NCBI RefSeq assembly: GCF_001039355.2
Contig: NW_019775758.1
Span: 344,813 to 408,812, forward strand
DNA from: Lingula anatina
Taxonomy: Eukaryota; Brachiopoda; Lingulata; Lingulida; Lingulidae
Direction: 5' to 3'
DNA: 64,000 bases
Positions 23,900 through 35,900 of this stretch are shown in pieces. The first letter of the stretch is position 1, and every line of letters starts with the position of its first letter. The notes beneath the pieces are model-generated. The model was given only the letters and a program-made list of their open reading frames with translations. It made no database searches and was not told the origin of the DNA. Both the position numbers and the translations under genes were made by a program.

Positions 23900-26800
23900 C
23901 TACTGTTTGTCCTGCTTGATGGCTGAAGCGGGCAGCAGCCCCGGAAGCTTCTGGTCACCAAGTGAAGGTTCTTTTTTAACGTGGGGCCTGGAAGGCAGAA
24001 GCAGGAAATCTATTTCCTGGTATTGTGACATTCAAACAGCGAATAGTTTTAATGTGAATAAATAGCAATGAAATCGTGTTTGTATATAATACAATTTCAT
24101 TTAGTCCACAAATATGTAAGGTTTGACAAAAAAAAAAAAAAAAAAAAAAAAAAATCAAATTATGTTAAGTTTTTCTGCTCTATGAGGTTTAAAAGAAAGA
24201 TAACTTTAGGATAATCACTGTATTTATAGCAACAGAACACTCCATTATCACAATTTTTAACAAAATTTTTCACTGGTCAATCTGATTTACAAAAGAAACT
24301 GAGTCATTAAAATAAAAATAATAAATGGCCATATGATTCACACCACCCCAATGATATGATAAACCTCTATCACACCAGTTAAAACGACCTACCCGTCTCC
24401 CCCAGCGAGGGCATCAGCTTTTGCACTAGCGCCATCTACAGCCTTGTCACCACCCATCTCCGCCATTGCTTTAAGTGCAGTCAAAGCTGCTGCATTATGG
24501 GAAGCCTGTATGGTTGCTCCAGCTCCCTGACTTACTTGTGGCGGGTTCAAGGATACTGTAACCAAGGAGAGATATTCCGTCTTGTGGGGTCCCTGAAAAC
24601 AGGTAAAGTGTATTAGGTGTGACAGTGTACTGGATATAACATTGTGTTAGGTGTGACAGTGTACTGGATATAACATTGTGTTAGGTGTGACAGTGTACTG
24701 GATATAACATTGTGTTAGGTGTGACAGTGTACTGGATATAACATTGTGTTAGGTGTGACAGTGTACTGGATATAACATTGTGTTAGGTGTGACAGTGTAC
24801 TGGATATAACATTGTGTTAGGTGTGACAGTGTACTGGATATAACATTGTGTTAGGTGTGACAGTGTACTGGATATAACATTGTGTTAGGTGTGACAGTGT
24901 ACTGGATATAACATTGTGTTAGGTGTGACAGTGTACTGGATATAACATTGTGTTAGGTGTGACAGTGTACTGGATATAACATTGTGTTAGGTGTGACAGT
25001 GTACTGGATATAACATTGTGTTAGGTGTGACAGTGTACTGGATATAACATTGTGTTAGGTGTGACAGTGTACTGGATATAACATTGTGTTAGGTGTGACA
25101 GTGTACTGGATATAACATTGTGTTAGGTGTGACAGTGTACTGGATATAACATTGTGTTAGGTGTGACAGTGTACTGGATATAACATTGTGTTAGGTGTGA
25201 CAGTGTACTGGATATAACATTGTGTTAGGTGTGACAGTGTACTGGATATAACATTGTGTTAGGTGTGACAGTGTACTGGATATAACATTGTGTTAGGTGT
25301 GACAGTGTACTACATATCACATTGTGTTAGGTGTGACAGTGTACTGGATATAACATTGTGTTAGGTGTGACAGTGTACTGGATATAACATTGTGTTAGGT
25401 GTGACAGTGTACTAGATATCACATTGTGTTAGGTGTGACAGTGTACTAGATATCACATTGTGTTAGGTGTGACAGTGTACTAGATATAACATTGTGTTTG
25501 GTGTGACAGTGTACTAGTGTACTTTAAGTATGAAAGTATGCTACTGGTGATGTTCTGAGTGTCACAACTTCTAAGAATTCCCTACCAGAATCTTTTTACA
25601 ACAACCACAAATATATCCTAAAGGAAGAAAAAATTAGGATAATAATACCTCAAATGTGAGCAAACAGCCCATGGGCCTTATCAATTTCCTTCATGCTATA
25701 ATAATAACACAGCAATTACCTGCTTACAAGAGGACTTACTTTGGGAAAATCCGTAAACCTGACTTCGAAGCACAGCACCTCTGCCAGGTAGCAGAGTTGA
25801 TCTTTGGGCTGGACAGTGGGTCTACTGGTCAGTGGTCTCTGCCCAGTACGCAGAATGGCTTCTGCAGTCTTAGAACTGCCTGTTATAAACAAGACACGTT
25901 ATGAGGATAAGGATATGTAGTCGGGAAAGAATTTAGTGAGAAAGATGATAAATTACTATCTTGACTATAACATTTCAAACCATAAGTCTAAAAATCTACT
26001 GGCCCAAGGCAAAAACATTGACCAGTAACCAAACAAATTTATTGACCACACTTCTGGATAAATCAGAACATACAATACTAAACAAAACTTTGATTCCACA
26101 CTACTGGATGATCTAGAACATATAATATTATCAAACAGGCTAGGTTATATCACCTTTATCCAGCAGTTCCTGGGCAATGGCGGCTATAGTCTGAGGGGTA
26201 AACCTGGACTCTGGTACCACTCCTGGCTGAGAGGGAGGTGTGACACCTGGATATATTAATAAAGTAATGTATGAATTTTGTGGACAGAGTATTATATACA
26301 GTAAACGACTCTGACAAGATATTGACCCAAAGCATAAGTCTATAATTTTGTTATGCAACATGACTGCTGATGCAACAAGACTGTGTTAGATGTGACAAGA
26401 CTTTGTTGACTAATTCTTATATTAAATTTTCTATTTCACAATTGTGCCAATGTATGAGCAATAGTATTAGTTGTGATTGTCTGAGCGACTATGTCTAGAA
26501 GTGGCACTTCGTCAGGTAGATATAACACATGAAGATCATGGTTGCTGAAGTGAATACTGAGGCATACCAGAGGAAGCATAGCCCTGGTCAGATCTGACCA
26601 GCACCCCAGGCACCTTGACTGACCGTCCGGACACGGGTTTAGCGTCTACTGGATCGGCTCCGTTACTAGCGCCTTCTGCACTGTCAACAAAGTGGACCTT
26701 CTTATCTATTCCTCCCTGCAAGAGATATAATATCATATACCGTTTATTTGGTGAAATGTATACATTTAGCAAAGTTTGGAACTTTTATACAGTGTATATT

Positions 26801-29800
26801 AGGGGGCAGGTGCCATAAAAAGTATTTTATTTCATGCAATAAAATTACTACAAATGACAGCAGGTTTCCAGTATTTTTAGCATATTTCTACAACATGTAT
26901 GTCTTCATGGCCAGATTTGCGTCTCTTTTATCAAAGAGATTATTTTGATTTCATGACAACAAGTAATAATTCACAGAAGCTCAAAAAATACCACGTAATT
27001 CAAAGAAAAAAAATACTGAAATTTTGATAAGCTTTCACTGAAGAGCACCGAATAGCATTTTGTATGTTGATTCACCTATGTTTTTAATGACTGATATGCG
27101 AAAAAAAGATTACCACTGAAGTTTCAGTGCTATCCTAATCAATATTCATCTAACACTGCATACACGTTATCAAACTATTTGTGGTGTTCTACACTAATAT
27201 TTCGGCACATTAAGCAAATCCTCAACACAGCACACTTCAAGAAATTACTTCAGTTCACTCTGAGTAAGACAAGACACAAACTAGTAAAATGTTGACCTAG
27301 CCTAATGTATGGTTAGAAAAATAACATCAAATTACTTATGAGGCTGTGTTTTGTTTAATTCATCTAGAATACACATTGTTATTTTAGTCAACTACATGTA
27401 AGCTGCTCTTTGCTACACCCAGGACACATAGTGGATAATACACAGCAGACACTTGGTGGTTACAAAAAGGACACACAGTGGACAAACAATGGACACACCC
27501 TTTACCTCCTTGGCTGAATCCTCACTTTCACTTTCACTTTCAACAAGATGACACTATAACAGAACATCACTTATGATAACAGAGACTGCTTGACAGAGAA
27601 CAAACCTTCATCTCTTAATATCCACCAACACATTGAAATTTCAAAATACCCCTGATACAAGCATGCAGACACACACATATAATGCATGCATATAAATAAT
27701 AACCAGGTGTTACCACAGGCACTTGCCATCATTATCCTTTAACAACAAGGATGACTACTGCAGCATTCTTATTATAAAAGAACACAAGCCTGTTTCACAA
27801 ATTGATCTTGAACTTAAGTCGTTTTGTGAAACAGTCCCCACACAGCTGTTAATTAATACACAGTTCACATTACCTCCCCATTGGCTGTTTTGATAGAAGA
27901 CTTGGTAGGCTGGGGTGCAGGGCGGCTATAGCCCAGCTCCTGTAGCATACTCTCCGCTGCATTTCTCTTGGCCAGCTTTTTGTTAGGCCCCGTGCCTTTA
28001 CACTGCTTGTCACCCACTGTGACCTGTGAGGAGAAATTGAATGTTGAAGAAGTTATGGCAGGAGTTTCATGCTAAATCAAAGCCAAAGACAAGTANATTG
28101 TGTTAGGTGTGACAGTGTACTAGATATAACATTGTGTTTGGTGTGACAGTGTACTAGATATAACATTGTGTTAGGCGTGACAGTGTACTAGTGAACTTTA
28201 AGTATGAAAGTATGCTACTGGTGATGTTCTGAGTGTCACAACTTCTAAGAATTCCCTACCAGAATCTTTTTACAACAACCACAAATATATCCTAGAGGAA
28301 GAAAAAATTAGGATAATAATACCTCAAATGTGAGCAAACAGCCCAAGGGCCTTATCAATTTCCTTCATGCTATAATAATAACACAGCAATTATCTGCTTA
28401 CAAGAGGACTTACTTTGGGAAAATCCGTAAACCTGACTTCGAAGCACAGCACCTCTGCCAGGTAGCAGAGTTGATCTTTGGGCTGGACAGTGGGTCTACT
28501 GGACAGTGGTCTCTGCCCAGTACGCAGAATGGCTTCTGCAGTCTTAGAACTGCCTGTTATAAACAAGACACATTATGAGGATAAGGATATGTAGTCGGGA
28601 AAGAATTTAGTGAGAAAGATGATAAATTACTATCTTGACTATAACATTTCAAACCATAAGTCTAAAAATCTACTGGCCCAAGGCAAAAACATTGACCAGT
28701 AACCAAACAAATTTATTGACCACACTTCTGGGTAAATCAGAACATACAATACTAAACAAAACTTTGATTCCACACTAATGGATGATCTAGAACATATAAT
28801 ATTATCAAACAGGCTAGGTTATATCACCTTTATCCAGCAGTTCCTGTGCAATGGCGGCTATAGTCTGTGGGGTAAACCTGGACTCTGGTACCACTCCTGG
28901 CTGAGAGGGAGGTGTGACACCTGGATATATTAATAAAGTAATGTATAAAATTTGTGGACAGAGTATTTTATACAGTAAATGACTTTGACAAGACATTGAC
29001 CCAAAGCACAAGTCTATAATTTTGTTATGCAACATGACCGCTGATGCGACAAGACTGTGTTAGATGTGACAAGACTTTGTTGACTAATTCTTATATTAAA
29101 TTTTCTATTTCACAATTGTGCCAATGTATGAGCAATAGTATTAGTTGTTATTGTCTGAGCGACTACGTCTAGAAGTGGCACTTTGTCAGGTAGATATAAC
29201 ACATGAAGATCATGGTTGCTGAAGTGAATACTGAGGCATACCAGAGGAAGCATAGCCCTGGTCAGATCTGACCAGCACCCCAGGCACCTTGACTGACCGT
29301 CCGGACACGGGTTTAGCATCTACTGGCTCGGCTCCGTTACTAGCGCCTTCTGCACTGTCAACAAAGTGGACCTTCTTATCTATTCCTCCCTGCAAGAGAT
29401 ATAATATCATATACTGTTTATTTAGCTTTCACTGAAGAGCACCAAATAGCATTTCGTATGTTGATTCACCTATGTTTTTAATGACTGATATGCGAAAAAA
29501 AGATTACCACTGAAGTTTCAGTGCTATCCTAATCAATATTCATCTAACACTGCATACACGTTATCAAACTATTTGTGGTGTTCTACATTAATATTTCGGC
29601 ACATTAAGCAAATACTCAACACAGCACACTTCAAGAAATTACTTCAGTTCACACCGAGTTAGACAAGACACAAACCAGTAAAATGTTGACCTAGCCTAAT
29701 GTATGGTTAGAAAAATAACATCAAATTACTTGTGAGGCTGTGTTTTGTATCATTCATCTAAAATACACATCATTATTTTAGTCAACTACATGTAAGCTGC

Positions 29801-32800
29801 TCTTTGCTGCACCCAGGACACATAGTGGATAATACACAGCAGACACTAGGTGGTTACAAAAAGGACACACAGTGGACAAACAATGGACACACCCTTTACC
29901 TCCTTGGCTGAATCCTCACTTTCACTTTCACTTTCAACAAGATGACACTATAACAGAACATCACTTATGATAACAGAGACTGCTTGACAGAGAACAAACC
30001 TTCATCTCTTAATATCCACCGACACATTGAAATTTCAAAATACCTCTGATACAAGCATGCAGACACACACATATAATGCATGCATATAAATAATAACCAG
30101 GTGTTACCACAGGCACTTGCCATCATTATCCTTTAACAACAAGGATGACTACTGCAGCATTCTTATTATAAAAGAACACAAGCCTGTTTCACAAATTGAT
30201 CTTGAACTTAAGTCGTTTTGTGAAACAGTCCCCACACAGCTGTTAATTAATACACAGTTCACATTACCTCCCCATTGGCTGTTTTGATAGAAGACTTGGT
30301 AGGCTGGGGTGCAGGGCGGCTATAGCCCAGTTCCTGTAGCATACTCTCTGCTGCATTTCTCTTGGCCAGCTTTTTGTTAGGCCCCGTGCCTTTACACTGC
30401 TTGTCACCCACTGTGACCTGTGAGGAGAAATTGAATGTTGAAGAAGTTATGGCAGGAGTTTCATGCTACATCAAAGCCAAAGACAAGTTNTGGCTGTTTT
30501 GATAGAAGACTTGGTAGGCTGGGGTGCAGGGCGGCTATAGCCCAGTTCCTGTAGCATACTCTCTGCTGCATTTCTCTTGGCCAGCTTTTTGTTAGGCCCC
30601 GTGCCTTTACACTGCTTGTCACCCACTGTGACCTGTGAGGAGAAATTGAATGTTGAAGAAGTTATGGCAGGAGTTTCATGCTAAATCAAAGCCAAAGACA
30701 AGTATGACAGAATATGTTTAAGCAAGACAACAATCTGTTAACTACCTTCACCCTACTGTCAAGCAAAAGTTTTCAGATGGCACTAGCAACATTTGCTATT
30801 TTTGTAACATAACGTAACCTTGGCGTGTGTTTGTGTGCATTTGCATGTGTGATTATGTATTTTTGCAACATAACAGTGTGTTGCTTATTAAATGATGTGA
30901 ATCTCAATCTTATTACAAGTGTATGTGTCTGATCGTGTCTATGGTTGAGACCATGTTAGCATGCCTAAGTGCTTGCATATACATGTTCACTCTCCATTTC
31001 CCTGTGAGTCAATTCACCTGCATAATAAACTCTCTCTTCCTCGGCATCCCCTTCTCAGCCACCAGCGTGTACACAGGCTCCTTCTCCTTCTTAGCCTGCT
31101 GGATCTGAATTAGTCGACTAATGGGGTTGATACCCACGCCGTAGTCCAAGCTGGCTTTCTGGACCTGGAAAAACATGTCAAACATCAGATTTTGTAGACA
31201 AAACAACACAGCGGAAATGTACTTTTTTTCTTGACCTGCACAATTTATAGTAGACGCCCAATGGCTCTATGCCTATGCTGAAGATCAAGTTGATTTGCTG
31301 AACCTAGAGAATACTGCGAAGTAGTCTATGGCAAAGATTTGTACTGTGGTTATGGTTTAAGTACAAGACAAGATTATGTTATTATTACTATTATTATTAT
31401 TATTATTATTATTATCATATGTGTTATATATTTATACTGGCCTCAGGTACAACCTTAACAAGGTTACGATTCTTCTTCTTAGCCATGGGTCTTTTGATCT
31501 TAGGCTTCACCACTTGTTGTGTGACTGGGGGCAACTTCTGCAGCCTCTCCAGCATCATCTCTGCTGCTCGTTTCTTTGAGATCTTCTTGCTGTTGCCCTC
31601 GCCTTCGGTTTCGAATTCCCCACACGTGCATTTCGTGATGAACAGTTTCATGTGTGGGGGACCAGATTCGCGGGTTATCTGTAACAAAGCATAGAGAAAA
31701 ATTTCAGAAATGGGCAGGTTCCTTAAAACAGTTTGGAAAGAAATACTTACTGTAATATTGAAAGCAAGCATGAAGGAAAGACTTCTCTTATTTAAATTAT
31801 AATAAATACACTGAAACTTTCTATTACCATAAAGCACATTTTCTATTTTACAAAATGCTTCCTTCCACACTACTGAGAGTGCACTGTAAAATCATTCAAT
31901 AAAAAAAAATAAAAATAAAGAAATCACTCAGAATTTGAACCATGTTCATATTAGCATATATGACACTGATATGCAGTGCTTATTACGAGAAGCAACAGTT
32001 CACCGTTGAATCTAACACAAACTCACTTCAAAGTTCACAGCTAGGTTCCTCTTGAGGGCAATTTCATGAACCAGGCTGATTTCCGACTTCAGTTGGTCAT
32101 CAGTAGCACCATTAGCAGCTGAAAACAAGAAAACTGTGTTAGTGGACTTATGACACAGTCATTGCATCTGCTGTGCTAGACATTGTGTCAGTTGTGACAG
32201 TCATTGTGTCAGCTGTGACACAGTTATCAAGTTATTTGTAACAGAAACATTGTGTTAGTTGTGATAAAGTGATTACAGTGGTGAGACATAAATGTGTAAG
32301 TTTGTAAAAGATGTAATGAAAGATGATGTCAGGCAAATGCTGGCTCTGGGTGCACAACATTTCTTATATCCAATCACCAAAATCTAACATTTATGCCTTA
32401 CATCAAAGACAGCATAAGAGAAAGTAACATCATGTGACTATGCCAGTGTTATCCAGACATGGGGAAACCACCTGTCCCACTGGAGATGACCAAATTGAAA
32501 TGCTAGAGGACCTGCAAGATTTTTAATATCCCAAGTCTTTAGGACTAGCTAGGTTTATGTGAAAATACTACACATAATAATAATAACTAGCATGTAAACA
32601 TAGTCTAACAGAAATAAATTACTTAGTTTGAACTCCGAAGAATGTTGTGAGAACCTTCAGATTTCTTCTTGCATATGTCCTCTAGACCTTCAGCATTTTC
32701 AAAGTTTTTCCCCATGTCTGGTAACCTACTGCACGTGCTGCAAATCTCCAGGATACTTACCACCGTCACCCACTCCGTCGCTCACTTGGAGTGGTGCTTT

Positions 32801-35800
32801 TTCTTGATTTGGCATAGGGAGAGCGGCCAGTGTTTTCAGGGCCTTCGAAGCGGCAAGATGGCGAGCAGCCTGGCGCGTGTTGCCCTCACCCATGAATTCT
32901 CGGTTGCCCACCTTCAAGGACACGTAGAACACTTTCTGTGCTTTTGGATAATGATATCTAGAAAAGAAAGTCTGGATATTACCCGGGTTGCAGCTATGTT
33001 GTCAATTTATCTGCCAATTTGGAAGTCTTCTACTATGATATTTTCTTACCTACGCTGCTGCTTGACTTCATCTCACTCAATCATATGAAATAATCTGACA
33101 TGTTCTTTTGTAACAAACTAAATTAAATTTAATAATAGCCCGTTTCTGCTTTAGAAAAAGAGTCATTATTAATCTTTGCAAATGGATTTCAAATGAAGCG
33201 CAAAAGCAAGCCTGTCTGTGTATTCACATGTCTACCAGGCATTTTGGTGGTAAGAAAATAATAAAAAGAAATACCCTTAAAATGAGAAAAAGGGTTGCCA
33301 CTTCAGACTGAAAAGCTCCTAATNCAACATACTCCTTCAGAAATATTTTTTTTTGGTGGAAAAAAAAAAAAAAAAAAAAAACCCTAAAAAAAGAAAAAAG
33401 GGTTGCCCCCTCAAACCAAAAAGCCCCCCCCCCCCCCCCCCAAAAAAAAAAAAAAAAAAAAAAATCAATTTTCTTTAGGCTTTTATTTACCTTTGATTGT
33501 ACATGTTATTTACCTTTGGTTGTACATGTTATTTACCTTTGGTTGTACATGCCCCTGAAGTCCAAGTTAGGTGGCCCATAGCACGCAGGTCTGGGAGGCT
33601 CAATGGGGCGGTACACAGCAGGTTCTCCTCGTTTCATGGCCAGAGCGTTCAGTTCCACTGTGGGAGTTATGGTACCGGAGGAAGAAGGATCTTGGGGAAA
33701 GAATAACAGAATGATTTCATGAAATTGTCCTTAAAAAAGGTGGCAGAATAACATAATAATCTGACATACTGATTAAAAAGAAAAATAAGTCAAGTGAAGT
33801 CAGTTATTTTATATTCCATCTTTGGACAGTTGGCTTTAGAATAACTGGTAACAATGAAAAACAATTTAAAGGAAAACTATTTGGAAAAAAATAAATAAAT
33901 GTTGTTTCTGCCATCATACTCATAATTCATCTTCATATCAAGATGTCGATAATGAAAAATAATAAGAGGCTCACGAAGGCCCCACCCTCTAATACAATGA
34001 TACTTTTCATCAAAACTGTAACAAAGTTTATTCAGCATACCACAGACTCCTGTACCATCCACATACTTTGATGGTTTAGGCGGAGGATGTTTGTACTGTG
34101 TCTTCTCTAACGCAATGTCAGCTGCTGCATGCTGCGCCTTTTTGATGCTGGCGCCATTTGCTGCGTACTCTTCGTCACCTAACTTCAGCTTCACAAAGAA
34201 AGTTTTCTTGTGAGCTGGGCCTTGTTCGTCAGTTAATGTGTATTGGTGGAGTATCTGAGGAGAATAAAAACAAAACCAATCAGTACTTTCCATTTTTTTT
34301 TCTTTTCCTAGATTTAAGAACAAATATCAATATTAGAAAACATACAAGTATTCAAATGAATCCTCAATTAAAGAAAATATGTACCTGATATAATATCTAA
34401 AAAATTACAATCAAAATCAAACATTTTTTTTAACATAAGAACAGACCTCAATGTGATTTTTAAAAGATGAAATGTTTTCCAAAGACTTTCTACTAAATTA
34501 CATGACAATTCAGGTACCTTATTGTAGCGGGCTAACTCATTGATTAAGCACATTGGGGTTTTCTCTTTTGTGTTTGCCATGGACACTTGACCATCTCCAC
34601 CTGCCCCGGGTGGTGTCGGGACAGCGGTGGCAGTGGCGGGATCTGACTTTCTGTGGAATACTGGAGCATCTTTGACTGGCACCATCTGCTGGGCCATCAC
34701 TGCTCCAGCACCACCTGGTGGACAGTGAGAGGAAAGAGAGAAATTTACAAATCTGAATATGAAAAATGCTGTTATTTTGCCATACATAAATCAAAAATTA
34801 TTTGGGATAATTTGTTAAACTATTTTCCTGATGTGTCTTTTCATCCCCCCACCACACTGCCCCTTCCATTCTTTTGCAACTTATACAGTACACATTCCAA
34901 ACATATTCCAACAGAGAAAGATATTTCACGTTTTTTACAAATGCTACAAATAAGTGGTTCATTCATATAAATTTTTCAATATACTCAACAATTTATTTAA
35001 AAGCTTATAGAATAGTTAAGAAAAATGTAAAGCCTATTACAGTTACAGTAATGTTGTCAATTAACTTCTTGGTTTACTAAACTGTTTATATCCCCCTCCC
35101 ACTCTTCTCCTTGCCACCCCACCCCTCTCCCTAAGCCCTACCCACACATACCAGGTATAACAGCTGTGGGGATAACTCCGGGTACGGTTACCAGCCCAGG
35201 GGTTAACCCAACCCCTGGGGCGGGAGCCATCATCCCCTGGGGTGAGGCCAGCTGCAGCATGGGGGTGGTGGCTGCAGCAGTGCTCACCGCTATACCAGAT
35301 CCTGACAGAGAGAGAGAGAGAGAGAGAGAGAAAGAACCTGTTATAAAATATGACTGGCTGATTTTATCACACATAGCTGATAGATCTACCTCAGGCAGGA
35401 TGTTTTGAACTTCCTATACTACTTCAATTGGTTCTATGTTCCATTGCTTTTTCTACTTTTATCTTTTAGATATATATTATTGTGGTAACTAAACATGAGA
35501 AGGTCCGTCTTAGTAAGAAATTGATTTCTGGGTCAATTGGACAACTGGTTCCCAGTCAACAATTTTCATCATTCTTGATTTTGTTGTTGGTCACTTCCAT
35601 ACAATCTAATAGAAACAAACTGTCAGGAGATAATACTACACACATTAAGAAACTGTCAAAAACCTTTACTAGCAAAATTGGGCTGGTAACTTTTTTTTTT
35701 ACCAAAGCGGCCAATTTATTTCAGACCAGTGTCTAAGGTCTAGGACTATGATCTCAGATTGGTGTAAGAGTTATCAGTAAGTTTTTTTTAGGGCAACTGT

Positions 35801-35900
35801 ATCACACTGGTCATCACTCACCTGTATTTACTCACTCACCTGTATTTCCAGGGCCAGGGTCACTGACACCAGGAGGGGGGGTTTGTTTCATCTGTGACAT
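23900..35900 (-). CDS. STAU: Staufen double-stranded RNA-binding protein
   Basis: Sixteen coding exons (minus strand, high to low): 35900-35840, 35301-35152, 34714-34518, 34254-34056, 33690-33537, 32957-32761, 32118-32027, 31678-31454, 31164-31018, 28023-27874, 27553-27506, 26715-26568, 26246-26154, 25879-25740, 24592-24393, 23987-23900. All junctions are GT-AG and phase-compatible, giving 762 residues. Staufen binds structured mRNA for localisation, translation control and decay. Five dsRBDs are visible: 1 ([14 protein letters not shown], about 123-190), 2 ([18 protein letters not shown], to about 300), 3 ([19 protein letters not shown], 331-400), 4 ([18 protein letters not shown], 437-507) and 5 (QLCYLAEV ... 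[14 protein letters not shown], 645-713). A Staufen-swapping-like motif ([14 protein letters not shown]) precedes dsRBD5. The ATG exon begins MSQMKQ. The exons from 28023 to 25740 recur at 30417-28414, probably an assembly duplicate; using both would repeat dsRBD5. It resembles STAU2 as much as STAU1. Confidence 0.95.
24126..24153. repeat. Poly(A) tract in Staufen last intron
   Basis: An uninterrupted run of about 27 A on the plus strand, T in the transcript, between the last two coding exons. Confidence 0.9.
24608..25515. repeat. 34-bp minisatellite in Staufen intron, about 27 units
   Basis: A head-to-tail array with strict 34-bp period and core TGTGTTAGGTGTGACAGTGT followed by ACTGGATATAACAT. 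Most units are identical. The last five or six drift (ACTAGATATCAC, ACTACATATCAC), which suggests homogenisation from the 24.6-kb side. Each unit contains AGGTGTGA, the T-box half-site. It sits between the penultimate coding exons 25879-25740 and 24592-24393. The second haplotype-like copy has only a remnant at 28097-28185, truncated by a contig end. Confidence 0.97.
25516..28095 (-). repeat. Staufen exon block, copy A
   Basis: Contains five Staufen coding exons. It aligns base for base with 28190-30489, offset 2674 before position 26750 and 2394 after 27029. The block ends at a single-N join (28096). Its last 214 bases overlap the start of the next unique contig (30491-30705), so copy A joins that contig without needing copy B. 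Confidence 0.9.
26750..27029. other. 280-bp segment present only in copy A
   Basis: Copy B passes straight from GTTTATTT to AGCTTTCACTG where copy A has 280 additional bases. No terminal inverted repeats or transposon features were recognised. It lies in the intron after the 26715-26568 exon in genomic order. It is either an insertion in one allele or a deletion in the other. Confidence 0.8.
28097..30489 (-). pseudogene. Second copy of five Staufen exons, probable unmerged haplotype
   Basis: Exon copies at 30417-30268, 29947-29900, 29389-29242, 28920-28828 and 28553-28414 keep intact reading frames and splice sites. Differences from copy A are few; two change the protein (Asp to Glu in the 29389-29242 exon, Thr to Ser in the 28553-28414 exon). 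Both ends are single-N joins, and its upper end stops at the position exactly equivalent to the end of copy A. This is the pattern of a heterozygous haplotig placed in tandem, not a decayed gene. The type pseudogene is used only because no better label exists. Confidence 0.75.
30491..30705 (-). repeat. Third, partial copy of the dsRBD4 C-terminal Staufen exon
   Basis: The exon equivalent to 28023-27874 reappears at 30632-30491, cut by the N at 30490 after most of its length. It is the overlapping start of the next contig, so the three copies represent one genomic exon. Confidence 0.85.
32150..32270. repeat. Degenerate TGTGTTAG/TGTGACA cluster in Staufen intron
   Basis: Repeats such as CATTGTGTCAGTTGTGACAG and CATTGTGTTAGTTGTGA recur at 25-40 base spacing, the same core as the 34-bp minisatellite. 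Confidence 0.6.
33324..33470. other. Contig join followed by low-quality homopolymer sequence
   Basis: After the N at 33324 come long A and C runs. A string AAAAAAGGGTTGCCCCCTC looks like an error-ridden repeat of AAAAAGGGTTGCCACTTC just before the N. It lies in the intron between exons 33690-33537 and 32957-32761, so the protein is unaffected. Confidence 0.7.
33485..33560 (-). repeat. 23-bp triplication containing a splice donor
   Basis: Three tandem copies of a 23-bp unit, each with GTACAA(C/T)CAAAG|GTAAATA, so potential 5' splice sites fall after 33537, 33514 and 33491. The first gives the conserved reading frame into dsRBD2. The others extend the exon by 23 or 46 bases and meet TAA at once. 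Confidence 0.85.
35307..35331. repeat. (GA)n microsatellite at a Staufen acceptor
   Basis: About twelve GA units on the plus strand form the pyrimidine tract (CT repeats) of the acceptor for the coding exon 35301-35152. Confidence 0.85.

Noticed and set aside
24608-25515. CRISPR-like regular repeat
   Set aside because: The 34-bp units are contiguous with no unique spacers and lie in an animal intron, so this is a minisatellite.
28330-30417. A second, tandem Staufen gene
   Set aside because: Only five internal exons are repeated, bounded by contig joins at matching positions; an unmerged haplotype explains it better.
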